Assembly (NCBI GenBank): GCA_023269335.1
Contig: JAHFTM010000049.1
Span: 1,368-9,447, forward strand
From: Chlamydiia bacterium
GTDB lineage: Bacteria; Chlamydiota; Chlamydiia; Chlamydiales; FEN-1388
Length of the DNA: 8,080 nucleotides
Direction of reading: 5' to 3'
Shown here: piece after piece, positions 1 to 6,475 of the stretch
Layout of the letters: each line of letters starts with the position of its first letter
Numbering within the stretch: the stretch's first letter is position 1
Program-made: the position numbers and the translations under genes
The notes under the pieces: generated by a model
The model's input: only the letters and a program-made list of their open reading frames with translations
Told to the model about the DNA's origin: nothing
Databases searched by the model: none

Positions 1-203
1 GATACGATTGCAATAGTGATAGAAGTGCTTGCAGCATACCTAGTAACTTCGTTAATGACTGAATCAGCTATGCTAGCTACCTTGTTAATGACTGATTCAA
101 CCGCGCTTGCGATCTTTTGACCAACTGAGTAGAACTCACGACAAGAAAACAATTGAACAATACTACTAGGTTCAGGGTAGCCACCTAATACGCCTAGACT
201 CAT
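1..203 (-). CDS. Hypothetical protein, N-terminal 67 residues (runs off left edge)
   Basis: I do not recognise this protein. The minus strand is open from an ATG at 203 to the window edge, 67 codons without a stop. The start is fixed by GGAGGT (214 to 209 on the minus strand) followed by a 5-base spacer, the strongest ribosome binding site in the window. The visible part begins MSLGVLGGYPEPSS, then has an amphipathic, probably helical stretch with an 11-residue repeat (AVESVINKVAS followed by IADSVINEVTR), and ends in a Ser/Thr/Ile-rich stretch (ASTSITIAIV) that could be the start of a hydrophobic segment. No signal peptide is evident. It is transcribed divergently from the frame at 288. The good start signal and long open frame make it a real gene in my view. 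Its function is unknown, and the small protein-like composition would fit a secreted or membrane-associated chlamydial hypothetical protein. Confidence 0.65.
   Translation of the reverse strand, partial: MSLGVLGGYPEPSSIVQLFSCREFYSVGQKIASAVESVINKVASIADSVINEVTRYAASTSITIAIV
51..99. repeat. Two copies of a 16-bp word 33 bp apart
   Basis: GTTAATGACTGAATCA at 51-66 recurs as GTTAATGACTGATTCA at 84-99, differing at one base. The 33-bp period equals 11 codons of the minus-strand gene, giving the protein repeat (E/D)SVIN(K/E)V. An 11-residue period is typical of a helix with a hydrophobic stripe (hendecad). More copies may lie beyond the window edge. Confidence 0.7.
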
Positions 204-214
204 TTAGCACCTCC
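204..214 (-). promoter_or_regulatory. Strong Shine-Dalgarno site of the left-edge gene
   Basis: The minus strand reads GGAGGTGCTAAATG, that is GGAGGT, five bases, then the ATG at 203. This is close to the ideal anti-16S match and spacing, and it decides the start of the truncated gene. No convincing -35/-10 pair could be seen upstream of it in 215-287. Confidence 0.6.
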
Positions 215-287
215 ATTGATTATTAGTTGTAAGGCTTTCAGGTATACTTCATCGGAGTCAAATAGAATAGGAAAAAAGTAAAGATGC

Positions 288-758
288 ATGGATTTAGCAG
301 ATAGTCTTAAGACACTTTCTGCTCATCAATTAAAAGGCATCATACCATCTGCTCGTGGTGATTCACTGGATATGACTTTTTCTCATCAGCTGAAAGACAA
401 CCAAATTGGACTACAGCTTGCTGTGAAATGCCCAAAATTAACAATGCAACTTGATGCTGTGACTGATGAAAAAAGCATCGTCATGAGTAAGCCTACCTTT
501 TTTCGCTGGCAAATAGATCCACTTTTAATCAACACAGTCCAAAATATAGTGCCAAAGTTGAAAGGCCTTGAGCTTTTAACATCAAACACAGTTCAAGTAA
601 CATTTCAACCAACCACGCTGCCACTGCCATTAACAAATCTTTCAGAAAAGCTTCCTCTTTCAGTTTCATTTGGAAGTGAACTACCTTACCTGAAAAAGTT
701 GATTATATTTCATATTATAATATATAATTCTACATTAAATAAACTGTGGCTATTTTAA
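288..758 (+). CDS. Hypothetical protein, probably a fragment of a larger protein
   Basis: This is a 156-codon open frame starting at an ATG preceded by an in-frame TAA (279-281) and only a poor ribosome binding site (AGGAAAA, well upstream). Residues 1 to about 135 look like genuine protein: alternating hydrophobic beta-strand-like segments such as QIGLQLAVKCPKLTMQL and NTVQVTFQPTTLPLPL. This is the composition of large beta-rich envelope proteins of the AsmA/TamB kind, but I cannot identify a family. The last 20 or so residues (LIIFHIIIYNSTLNKLWLF) are encoded by very AT-rich DNA that also holds the promoter of the next gene, so they are probably not ancestral coding sequence. There is no signal peptide or membrane segment at the start. 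The most likely reading is an internal remnant of a longer gene that lost both ends; a short intact orphan gene is the alternative. Confidence 0.4.
   Translation: MDLADSLKTLSAHQLKGIIPSARGDSLDMTFSHQLKDNQIGLQLAVKCPKLTMQLDAVTDEKSIVMSKPTFFRWQIDPLLINTVQNIVPKLKGLELLTSNTVQVTFQPTTLPLPLTNLSEKLPLSVSFGSELPYLKKLIIFHIIIYNSTLNKLWLF
699..728 (+). promoter_or_regulatory. Sigma-70-type promoter for the 436-residue gene
   Basis: TTGATT (699-704), an 18-base spacer and a perfect TATAAT (723-728) lie 54 bases before the ATG at 783. Transcription would start near 735, giving a leader of about 48 bases. A second TATAAT overlaps at 716-721 but has only an 11-base spacer. The promoter sits inside the end of the preceding open frame. 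Confidence 0.55.
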
Positions 759-782
759 CAAATTAATTATACAGGTGTTTCT

Positions 783-2093
783 ATGCAACCGATTGATGTA
801 AAAAGCGATGCGATACAAGTACCCAAAACAACTACGCCACCGTCTATGGTAAATTCTTCAGGTGCAACACAAAAAGGCTCTGTTCTTTTTCCAGGAAAAA
901 TGATTTCAGTATTTGGAGATGAATTCATCAATAAGGTTCCAAAAGATGTGTTGGGTATTTGCTTCTCTTATGAATCAACAGCTTTCATAGATAGTGCCCG
1001 AAATAATCTTGCTCCACTTTATCATGCATTTGCTCATACAGGTCCACTATTGGCTCGAGTCTCAAAGCTCCAAAAAAAGCTCGATAAGTGGCAAACCTTG
1101 GGACGTGAATTTCAATTTTTAAAAACAGATAAGCAAGAATTGGAAGTAGATACACACATTCAGATAGCGAGAGAAAATCCCGAACTCGTTGCCTCACTTT
1201 TAGAAGAAAACGAATTTGCAGATTTACAAAAGCTACATTGCGCTCTAAAAACAAAAGCTACTGTAAGTTCACTTCACCCCTCTAGAGATATAAACAAAGA
1301 GAACAAGTCTCTTTTTGATTATCGCTTTCTGAATCGCCTAATAGAGTTTATAGATACCAAGCGTCCACCAACTTGGAAAGAGACAATTCAAAAATCCTTA
1401 CAAGATGCTCGAAGTAAACTACTTCATTTAATCTATAAAGATTATGAGAAAGATGTAATTTACGATCTTTATTCTGATCTCCGCGGTGAATCATTTGCTC
1501 TAGTGCCCGCTGTCTGTCCTCCTAGTCCTAAACAAGTTTTTGAAAATTTCCAAGATAGTTTTTTTGATAAAGAGCGATTTTTGAGAGAAGAAATTTCTTT
1601 TGATCGTGATCCTCACCTGCCATCTTACATGAAAACAGCTGATTTTGTGGCTAAAATAAAAAAATGCTTTTTCGATAGCTACACTGTTGATTTTGTCACA
1701 GACTCTCTTTCAGCTGTTATTTCACCTAAATATAACGAGCAATTTATACAGTGGTGTAAAGAAAATACACCCGAAGATTTTGAGAAAGCTCAGTTTGATA
1801 AAATTCATAACCAGCTGAACATGCTTGAAAAAAGCCATGTACCAGAGGGGGAAATTGTTGCCTACCTCACCTCACAGGGCATTCAGATTCCAAAAGGTAA
1901 GACACCTTCACAAGCTGTTGAAATGGCCCGGCAATCTGCTTATTCAACTACCTGTGTAGTTCCAACTATCAATCCGGCAGAACCTCTTCGCTTTACAAAA
2001 ACTGCTCTTATTCGCTTTTCACAGCAATTTGAATTGCTTATCTCACCTATACAAAACAAATCCGCGTTTGCAAAAAGTGAGCCGAAAAAGTAA
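783..2093 (+). CDS. Hypothetical 436-residue protein with a weak F-box-like motif
   Basis: I do not recognise a family. The start is supported by AGGTG (773-777) five bases before the ATG and a good promoter upstream. Residues 1-35 are Ser/Thr/Pro-rich and disordered-looking, with no Sec signal, as is common in type III secreted proteins. Residues 52-63 read VPKDVLGICFSY, which resembles the first helix of an F-box (LPxElLxxIfxyL), but the Trp-containing end of an F-box is not clear. Residues 88-170 are charged and strongly helical (LLARVSKLQKKLDKW and following), possibly a coiled coil. The rest is mixed helical, with another charged helix near 330-355 (FDKIHNQLNMLEKS), and ends in a Lys-rich tail. 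There are no membrane segments. Codon use is AT-rich compared with the transporter and phosphoglucomutase downstream. A host-directed effector is the favoured inference from composition and the F-box-like motif, but it is unproven. Confidence 0.7.
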   Translation: MQPIDVKSDAIQVPKTTTPPSMVNSSGATQKGSVLFPGKMISVFGDEFINKVPKDVLGICFSYESTAFIDSARNNLAPLYHAFAHTGPLLARVSKLQKKLDKWQTLGREFQFLKTDKQELEVDTHIQIARENPELVASLLEENEFADLQKLHCALKTKATVSSLHPSRDINKENKSLFDYRFLNRLIEFIDTKRPPTWKETIQKSLQDARSKLLHLIYKDYEKDVIYDLYSDLRGESFALVPAVCPPSPKQVFENFQDSFFDKERFLREEISFDRDPHLPSYMKTADFVAKIKKCFFDSYTVDFVTDSLSAVISPKYNEQFIQWCKENTPEDFEKAQFDKIHNQLNMLEKSHVPEGEIVAYLTSQGIQIPKGKTPSQAVEMARQSAYSTTCVVPTINPAEPLRFTKTALIRFSQQFELLISPIQNKSAFAKSEPKK

Positions 2094-2106
2094 TGACCTC
2101 TTTACT

Positions 2107-2127
2107 AAGCACATTGAATGCTTTTTT
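2107..2127 (+). terminator. Possible weak intrinsic terminator
   Basis: AAGCA (2107-2111) and TGCTT (2119-2123) can pair around a 7-base loop, running directly into six Ts (2122-2127). It lies 14 bases after the stop of the 436-residue gene, the right place for its terminator, but a 5-bp stem is short. Confidence 0.35.
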
Positions 2128-2197
2128 ATTTAAAAAATATTTATATAAATAAAAACTATACTATGTCATTACTAGCAACCTATTAAGTTAATAGAGT

Positions 2198-2478
2198 ATA
2201 ACACAAGAAGAGCTCATAGAAATAACGCAATTGAAAATCGCAGAAACATGTAATTACAAATACTCTTCGTCCTAAAATGAAGATGAAAATTCAGGCAAAA
2301 TGAATGGTGACGAGATGCTACAACACTTACTCAAAGACCATGAGAGCATTATTAAACATCTGCGAAAAGGCCTAAAACAGGAACACAAGCAGCCGATGAA
2401 AGCACCGCAGATCTTTTCATTAAAACCATCCAGTTTCATGAGAAAAGTGCTTGGATGCTGCGCAGTCAACTGGGTTAA
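2198..2478 (+). pseudogene. dps: Decayed dps gene (DNA-protection ferritin-like protein), C-terminal half
   Basis: Conceptual translation in two frames rebuilds the C-terminal half of a Dps/ferritin-like protein. Frame A (codons from 2198) gives TQEELIEITQLKIAET, then YKYSSS, a TAA stop at 2273-2275, NEDENSG, and MNGDEMLQHLLKDHESIIK. At about 2366-2377, in a run of As, the match jumps by a one-base loss into frame B: DESTADLF, then TIQFHEKSAWMLRSQLG and a TAA at 2476-2478. Dps proteins end with exactly this order: EELIEI, YSSIKED, EMLxxLLxDHExIIxxLR, (D)xxTADLF, and QxHEKxAWMLRxxL. The first half of the protein, including the helix with the ferroxidase histidines, is missing, and the Asp expected in the DxxAE ligand motif is not visible. 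The C-terminal match is strong; the part before 2270 is weaker. The 60-codon open frame starting at 2300 is therefore not a gene. Confidence 0.82.
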
Positions 2479-2509
2479 CTAATCCTTAATCTCAAAAATT
2501 AATTTTAAA

Positions 2510-2538
2510 TTGCCTGCAATTCTAGTATTTGTTATACT
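2510..2538 (+). promoter_or_regulatory. Sigma-70-type promoter for the symporter gene
   Basis: TTGCCT (2510-2515), a 17-base spacer and TATACT (2533-2538) give a good match to the vegetative consensus. Transcription would start near 2545, leaving a leader of about 127 bases before the ATG at 2672. It lies just after the dps relic, so it may have been the old spacer between the two genes. Confidence 0.5.
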
Positions 2539-2671
2539 GTAACCATGAAAAACATAATACCTGTAGGCTATTTCTCTTCATTTACCACCTCCTATTCAAC
2601 GCCCTCGCGGTGCATATAATTCGCTCTGCTACACTCTCATTCATAAAAACGAACAAAAATAAGGTAGAATA
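2539..2671 (+). other. Leader region of the symporter gene, with two short open frames
   Basis: Together with the dps relic this fills the 578-base stretch without an intact gene. The predicted transcript start falls on an ATG at 2545 that opens a 24-codon frame (MKNIIPVGYF..., stop 2617-2619) with no Shine-Dalgarno. On the minus strand an ATG at 2581 is preceded by GGAGGTGGTAA but closes after 19 codons. Neither shows amino-acid runs typical of an attenuator peptide. I see no riboswitch and no strong hairpin here. AAGGT at 2661-2665 is the ribosome binding site of the symporter. Confidence 0.3.
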
Positions 2672-4018
2672 ATGGACTTGAAGAATTTTCTCGAAAGCAT
2701 CAATCTTGGATTCACACTCTGCATTGTCTTCCCTTCTATTGTGGCGTTAGGCCTTTATTTTACCATTAAACTCAACTGTGTTCAAATCACACGCCTCCCA
2801 CTTAGCTTTGCCTCTCTTTTAAAGAAAGGAAGTGGTGATATGAACGGTAACATCAGCCGTTTTGGAGCCCTTTCTGCTGTACTTGCAGGCAATTTTGGCA
2901 CTGGCAATATTTCTGGCATGGCAGTTGCCCTGTGCACAGGTGGGCCTGGAGCTCTTGTCTGGATGTGGATCATGGCATTTTTTGGAGCTACTATCCAATA
3001 TGCAAGTTCAATCTTAGGAGTCTCTTACAGACAAAAACTGCAAAATAATGAATATGTTGGCGGGCCGATGTACTATCTGCGCGATGGTCTTGGGTATAAA
3101 AAACTTGCCGCTCTTTTTGCTACTTTCACCATTCTTGGGGCTATTACAGTAGGTCTGTTTGCACAGATCAATTCTGTCGTTCTGCCGCTTGAAAAAATTG
3201 GATTGAATCCATTTTATTCAAGCCTCTGTCTGATGTGCCTTGTGGCCATTGTTACTCTTGGCGGCATTCAGCGCATAGCCTCTTTTGCCTCCTACATCGT
3301 CCCCTTTAAAGCACTTCTTTATCTCGGTACTGCCTTTGTAATTTTATTCCTTCACGCTGACAAAATACCTCATGCCTTTGGCCTCATGTTTGAAAGTGCT
3401 TTTGATTTTACAGCTGTTGCAGGTGGAGCTCTTGGCATGGGCCTTTTTCATGCCATCAAGACCGGCTTCGACCGCGGTCTTTTTGCAACCGATGCTGGAA
3501 CCGGTATTGTACCTATACTGCAAGCAAGCAGCCGCTCTGAAAACCCCGTTATAGACGGCATAGTCACCTTAGTTGCTCCATTGATGGTGATGATTGTCTG
3601 TACGACAACCGGCCTCGTTCTTCTTGTCACTGGAGCCTGGCAGCAAATAGGCTTAGAAAGCACCAATATGGTCACCTTTGCTTTCTCTCAAGGCCTTGGC
3701 TCACAAGCTGGGGGCTATATCGTGGTGGTCACACTTCTTTTATTTGCTTACACCACAATTTTAGCTTGGGGTTACTGCGGTGAGAAGGCTTTTGGCTTTT
3801 TACTTGGATCTCGTGCCAACAAAAAAAGAATTCTCTTCTTTCGCTATTTTTACATCTTACTTGTGCCTGTAGGCAGCTTACTTCATGTGAGCCTCATCTG
3901 GACGCTTGCTGACATTGCTATCACTTTGATGGTTATCACAAACGTGATTGGAATTACAAAGCTTCGCGGCAAAGTAGTCCAGGCAAGTCAAAGCTATGCT
4001 ACTGCTCAATCAAGTTGA
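2672..4018 (+). CDS. agcS: Sodium:alanine/glycine symporter (AGCS/AlsT family)
   Basis: This inner-membrane carrier takes up alanine and/or glycine together with sodium. It is 448 residues, the usual length, and intact, with about 11 hydrophobic segments. The family signature is present at residues 90-105 as GGPGALVWMWIMAFFG; the usual Phe before WMW is a Val. Other conserved blocks are NFGTGNISG (74-82), which lines the sodium/substrate site in the family, EYVGGPMYYL (127-136) and GFDRGLFATDAGTG (265-278). The start at 2672 has AAGGT six bases upstream, and residues 10-32 form the first membrane helix. It has its own promoter after the dps relic and is probably transcribed alone. Chlamydiae commonly carry such carriers (annotated dagA) for host-derived amino acids. 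The family assignment is firm; alanine versus glycine versus another small amino acid cannot be decided here. It looks richer in G+C than the orphan genes on either side. Confidence 0.95.
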   Translation: MDLKNFLESINLGFTLCIVFPSIVALGLYFTIKLNCVQITRLPLSFASLLKKGSGDMNGNISRFGALSAVLAGNFGTGNISGMAVALCTGGPGALVWMWIMAFFGATIQYASSILGVSYRQKLQNNEYVGGPMYYLRDGLGYKKLAALFATFTILGAITVGLFAQINSVVLPLEKIGLNPFYSSLCLMCLVAIVTLGGIQRIASFASYIVPFKALLYLGTAFVILFLHADKIPHAFGLMFESAFDFTAVAGGALGMGLFHAIKTGFDRGLFATDAGTGIVPILQASSRSENPVIDGIVTLVAPLMVMIVCTTTGLVLLVTGAWQQIGLESTNMVTFAFSQGLGSQAGGYIVVVTLLLFAYTTILAWGYCGEKAFGFLLGSRANKKRILFFRYFYILLVPVGSLLHVSLIWTLADIAITLMVITNVIGITKLRGKVVQASQSYATAQSS

Positions 4019-4052
4019 GAGAAAGTTTTTTAAAAACCAAACTCTCTACACA

Positions 4053-4081
4053 TTGACAGAAAAACCACATTGCTCAAGTAT
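4053..4081 (+). promoter_or_regulatory. Possible promoter for pgm (perfect -35, poor -10)
   Basis: A perfect TTGACA (4053-4058) is followed after 17 bases by AAGTAT (4076-4081), a poor -10. A better-looking TATAAA at 4086-4091 is 27 bases away, too far for the same -35. The location, within the 90-base gap before pgm, is plausible. Confidence 0.3.
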
Positions 4082-4108
4082 GCAGTATAAAAAAAGAGAA
4101 CACAAATA

Positions 4109-5758
4109 ATGACAATAAGCCCTTTTGCAGGAAAAAGCGCCACAGCAGAACAGCTGATCGACATACCTAAACTAATCTCTGCTTACTACACAGAAATACC
4201 TGATGCAACACACCGAGAAGAGCAGGTAAGCTTTGGCACCTCAGGCCATCGAGGCTCTTCTTTTAACAGGGCCTTTTGCGAATGGCATATCTTTGCAATC
4301 TGCCAGGCGATCTGTGAATTTCGGCTAAAAGAAAAAATCACCGGCCCCCTTTTTCTTGGCATGGATACACATGCACTTTCTTGGCCTGCTTTAATGAGTG
4401 CTCTTGAAGTGTTTGCAGCCAATGATGTGGTAGTCATGCTCGCAGAAAAAGATGAATATACACCAACGCCTGTGATCTCTCATGCCATCCTTACTTACAA
4501 CCGCAAAAAAAGCATAGCACGTGCTGACGGCATAGTGATTACTCCTTCGCACAACCCTCCTAGCGAAGGCGGCATCAAATACAATCCTCCAAATGGAGGC
4601 CCAGCTGATACAGCCATTACAAGCTTCATTGAAAAGCGCGCAAATGAATTTCTTTTAAATAAGCTGCAAGGTGTAAAACGACTCCCTTACGAAAAAGCTA
4701 TTCAAGCCACAACTACAAAGCGTTATAACTACATCGAAAGCTATGTTAACGACCTTGAAAACGTGCTCGACATGAAGGCGATTTCAGCCTCTCAAATATC
4801 TCTTGGAGTAGACCCTCTTGGTGGTGCAGGCGTGCACTACTGGAGGCTCATTAAAGAAAAATACAACCTCAACCTTACTGTCGTCTCAGATGTTGTTGAC
4901 CCAACCTTTCGCTTTATGACCGTAGACTGGGATGGACAGATCCGTATGGATCCCTCTTCACCTTATGCCATGCAAAGGTTGATACAATTAAAAGAGCGCT
5001 TTGAAGTGGCTTTTGCCTGCGATACAGACCATGATAGACATGGCATCGTGACAAGAAGTTCAGGCCTTTTACCTACAAACCATTATCTGTCCGTCTGCCT
5101 TTTTTATCTCTTTCAAAATCGACCTAGGTGGAATACAAATGCAGGCGTGGGTAAAACGATTGTCACAAGTCAAATGCTTGACCGCATCGCTCTGAAGCTC
5201 TCGCGCAAGGTTTTTGAGGTACCTGTAGGCTTTAAATGGTTTGTTGATGGCCTTACAGATGGTTCGCTTGTCTTTGTTGGCGAAGAGAGTGCAGGTGGCA
5301 CCTTTGCTCGCCTTGATGGATCAGTATGGACGACAGATAAGGATGGAATCATCCTAGCGCTCCTGGCCGCAGAAATTACGGCAAAAATGGGTCAAGACCC
5401 TGGAAAAATTTATGAAGAACTGACAAGACAATTTGGCACTCCCTTTTTTGATAGGATCGATGCAAAGGCAACAAAAGATCAAAAAACAGTGCTGAAAAAC
5501 CTATCGGCAAATGACATTCATACCACAGAGCTTGCTAGCGAGAAGATAGAATCGATCATCACAAAAGCACCTGCAGACGATGCCCCAATCGGCGGTGTAA
5601 AAGTGACAAGTAAGAATGGCTGGTTTGCAGCTCGCCCATCTGGAACAGAAGATATTTATAAAATCTATGCCGAAAGCTTTCTTGGGAAAGAACATCTTGA
5701 GGTGATTGTCCAAGAAGCTCAAGGAATCGTCAATGAGGCTTTACGCATAAGGAAGTAG
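4109..5758 (+). CDS. pgm: Phosphoglucomutase, alpha-D-glucose specific
   Basis: This cytoplasmic enzyme interconverts glucose 1-phosphate and glucose 6-phosphate through a phosphoserine and glucose 1,6-bisphosphate, linking glycogen and nucleotide-sugar synthesis to glycolysis. It is 549 residues, matching the 546 of E. coli Pgm, and is collinear with it as I recall that sequence. All four active-site loops are present: TPSHNPP (145-151, phosphorylated Ser147), the magnesium loop DTDHDRHG (305-312, Asp305/307/309), the sugar-binding GEESAGG (391-397), and the phosphate-binding RPSGTED (509-515). FGTSGHRGS near residue 43 and KYNPPNGGPADT after the serine loop are typical of the bacterial alpha-glucose-specific subfamily rather than the phosphomannomutase or GlmM types. 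The ATG at 4109 is the only sensible start and has a weak ribosome binding site (AGAGAA). Three bases separate it from the HAD gene, so the two are co-transcribed and may act on the same sugar phosphates. Confidence 0.97.
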   Translation: MTISPFAGKSATAEQLIDIPKLISAYYTEIPDATHREEQVSFGTSGHRGSSFNRAFCEWHIFAICQAICEFRLKEKITGPLFLGMDTHALSWPALMSALEVFAANDVVVMLAEKDEYTPTPVISHAILTYNRKKSIARADGIVITPSHNPPSEGGIKYNPPNGGPADTAITSFIEKRANEFLLNKLQGVKRLPYEKAIQATTTKRYNYIESYVNDLENVLDMKAISASQISLGVDPLGGAGVHYWRLIKEKYNLNLTVVSDVVDPTFRFMTVDWDGQIRMDPSSPYAMQRLIQLKERFEVAFACDTDHDRHGIVTRSSGLLPTNHYLSVCLFYLFQNRPRWNTNAGVGKTIVTSQMLDRIALKLSRKVFEVPVGFKWFVDGLTDGSLVFVGEESAGGTFARLDGSVWTTDKDGIILALLAAEITAKMGQDPGKIYEELTRQFGTPFFDRIDAKATKDQKTVLKNLSANDIHTTELASEKIESIITKAPADDAPIGGVKVTSKNGWFAARPSGTEDIYKIYAESFLGKEHLEVIVQEAQGIVNEALRIRK

Positions 5759-5761
5759 AAG

Positions 5762-6379
5762 ATGAAAAAAAAGCAAGCTACAGCTTTATTTATTGATGTT
5801 GGTGGGGTTTTACTAACGAATGGCTGGGATCGTAAAGGTCGAGAGCTTGCGGCTAAAACCTTCAACCTCGATTTAGAAGACCTGGAAGCGCGCCATCATC
5901 TGACCTTTGATACATTTGAAGTGGGAAAGCTAAGCCTGCACGATTATTTACAGCGGATTGTCTTTTATAAAAAGCGCTCTTTTTCTGAAAGCACCTTTGA
6001 AAAATTTATCTATTCACAGTCCAAGGCCTATCCAGAAATGATTGAACTGATCTGTAAGCTAAAGGCTAAATATAATCTAAAAATTGCGGTTGTCAGCAAT
6101 GAGGGCCGAGAGTTAACAGAGTATAGAATCAAAAAATTTAAACTAGATCGCTTTGTTGATTTTTATATCTCTTCTTGTTTTGTACATCTACGTAAGCCAG
6201 ATACTGACATCTATCGTTTGGCGTTGGATATCGCACAAGTAGATAAAGAAGAACTACTTTATCTTGATGACCGTGAGCTGTTTGTGCAGGTAGCTCAAAG
6301 CCTAGGGATCAAAAGTCATCATCATATGAGTTATAAAACAACAGTACAAGCACTCGACAAAGCAGGGCTTATTATATAG
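5762..6379 (+). CDS. HAD-superfamily (subfamily IA) hydrolase, YihX-like phosphatase
   Basis: A soluble 205-residue phosphatase of the haloacid dehalogenase fold. Motif I is FIDVGGVL with nucleophile Asp12; the usual second Asp, two residues later, is Gly14, as in the FDxGxV group that includes E. coli YihX. Motif II is VVSNEG (Ser112), motif III is Lys145 in LRKPDTDIY, and motif IV is Asp169-Asp170 in LLYLDDREL. Residues 20-95 form the helical cap, with FEVGKLSLHDYL matching the conserved cap element (E/x)xGxISxxxF. The start has AAGGA inside the end of pgm, with the two genes three bases apart. YihX removes phosphate from alpha-glucose 1-phosphate, one of the two sugar phosphates handled by phosphoglucomutase, so a glucose-1-phosphatase role is an attractive inference. 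HAD specificity cannot be read from motifs alone, and housekeeping removal of other sugar or nucleotide phosphates is equally possible. Confidence 0.88.
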   Translation: MKKKQATALFIDVGGVLLTNGWDRKGRELAAKTFNLDLEDLEARHHLTFDTFEVGKLSLHDYLQRIVFYKKRSFSESTFEKFIYSQSKAYPEMIELICKLKAKYNLKIAVVSNEGRELTEYRIKKFKLDRFVDFYISSCFVHLRKPDTDIYRLALDIAQVDKEELLYLDDRELFVQVAQSLGIKSHHHMSYKTTVQALDKAGLII

Positions 6380-6439
6380 CTACACTTCACTTATAATAAT
6401 TTATATATTTATCTTTATTTTTAATCACTATTTATGTAG

Positions 6440-6445
6440 TATAAT
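6440..6445 (+). promoter_or_regulatory. Perfect -10 box before the 309-residue gene
   Basis: TATAAT at 6440-6445 lies 30 bases before the ATG at 6476, so transcription would start near 6452. The region where the -35 should be (about 6417-6422) is only AT-rich, with no TTGACA-like word. The 96-base gap 6380-6475 is extremely AT-rich, and I see no terminator in it for the preceding gene. Confidence 0.4.
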
Positions 6446-6475
6446 TATAACTAAAAAATTTTAAATGCGGGTTTT

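Noticed and set aside
2093..2152. 19-codon frame (MTSLLSTLN...) overlapping the previous stop as TAATG
   Set aside because: Translational coupling is conceivable, but the peptide is very short and AT-driven, and it overlaps the probable terminator hairpin.
2300..2482. 60-codon plus-strand open frame as a separate small protein
   Set aside because: Its first 25 or so codons are the middle of the dps relic, and the remainder is the relic read in the wrong frame after the frameshift.
2545..2619. 24-codon leader peptide before the symporter
   Set aside because: It has no Shine-Dalgarno, no run of a regulatory amino acid, and no following attenuator hairpin or T-run.
4017..4046. Hairpin at the stop codon of the symporter gene (GAGAG and GTTTT pairing with AAAAC and CTCTC) as a terminator
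   Set aside because: The stem is interrupted by an internal loop and there is no T-run after it, so it does not meet the criteria for an intrinsic terminator.
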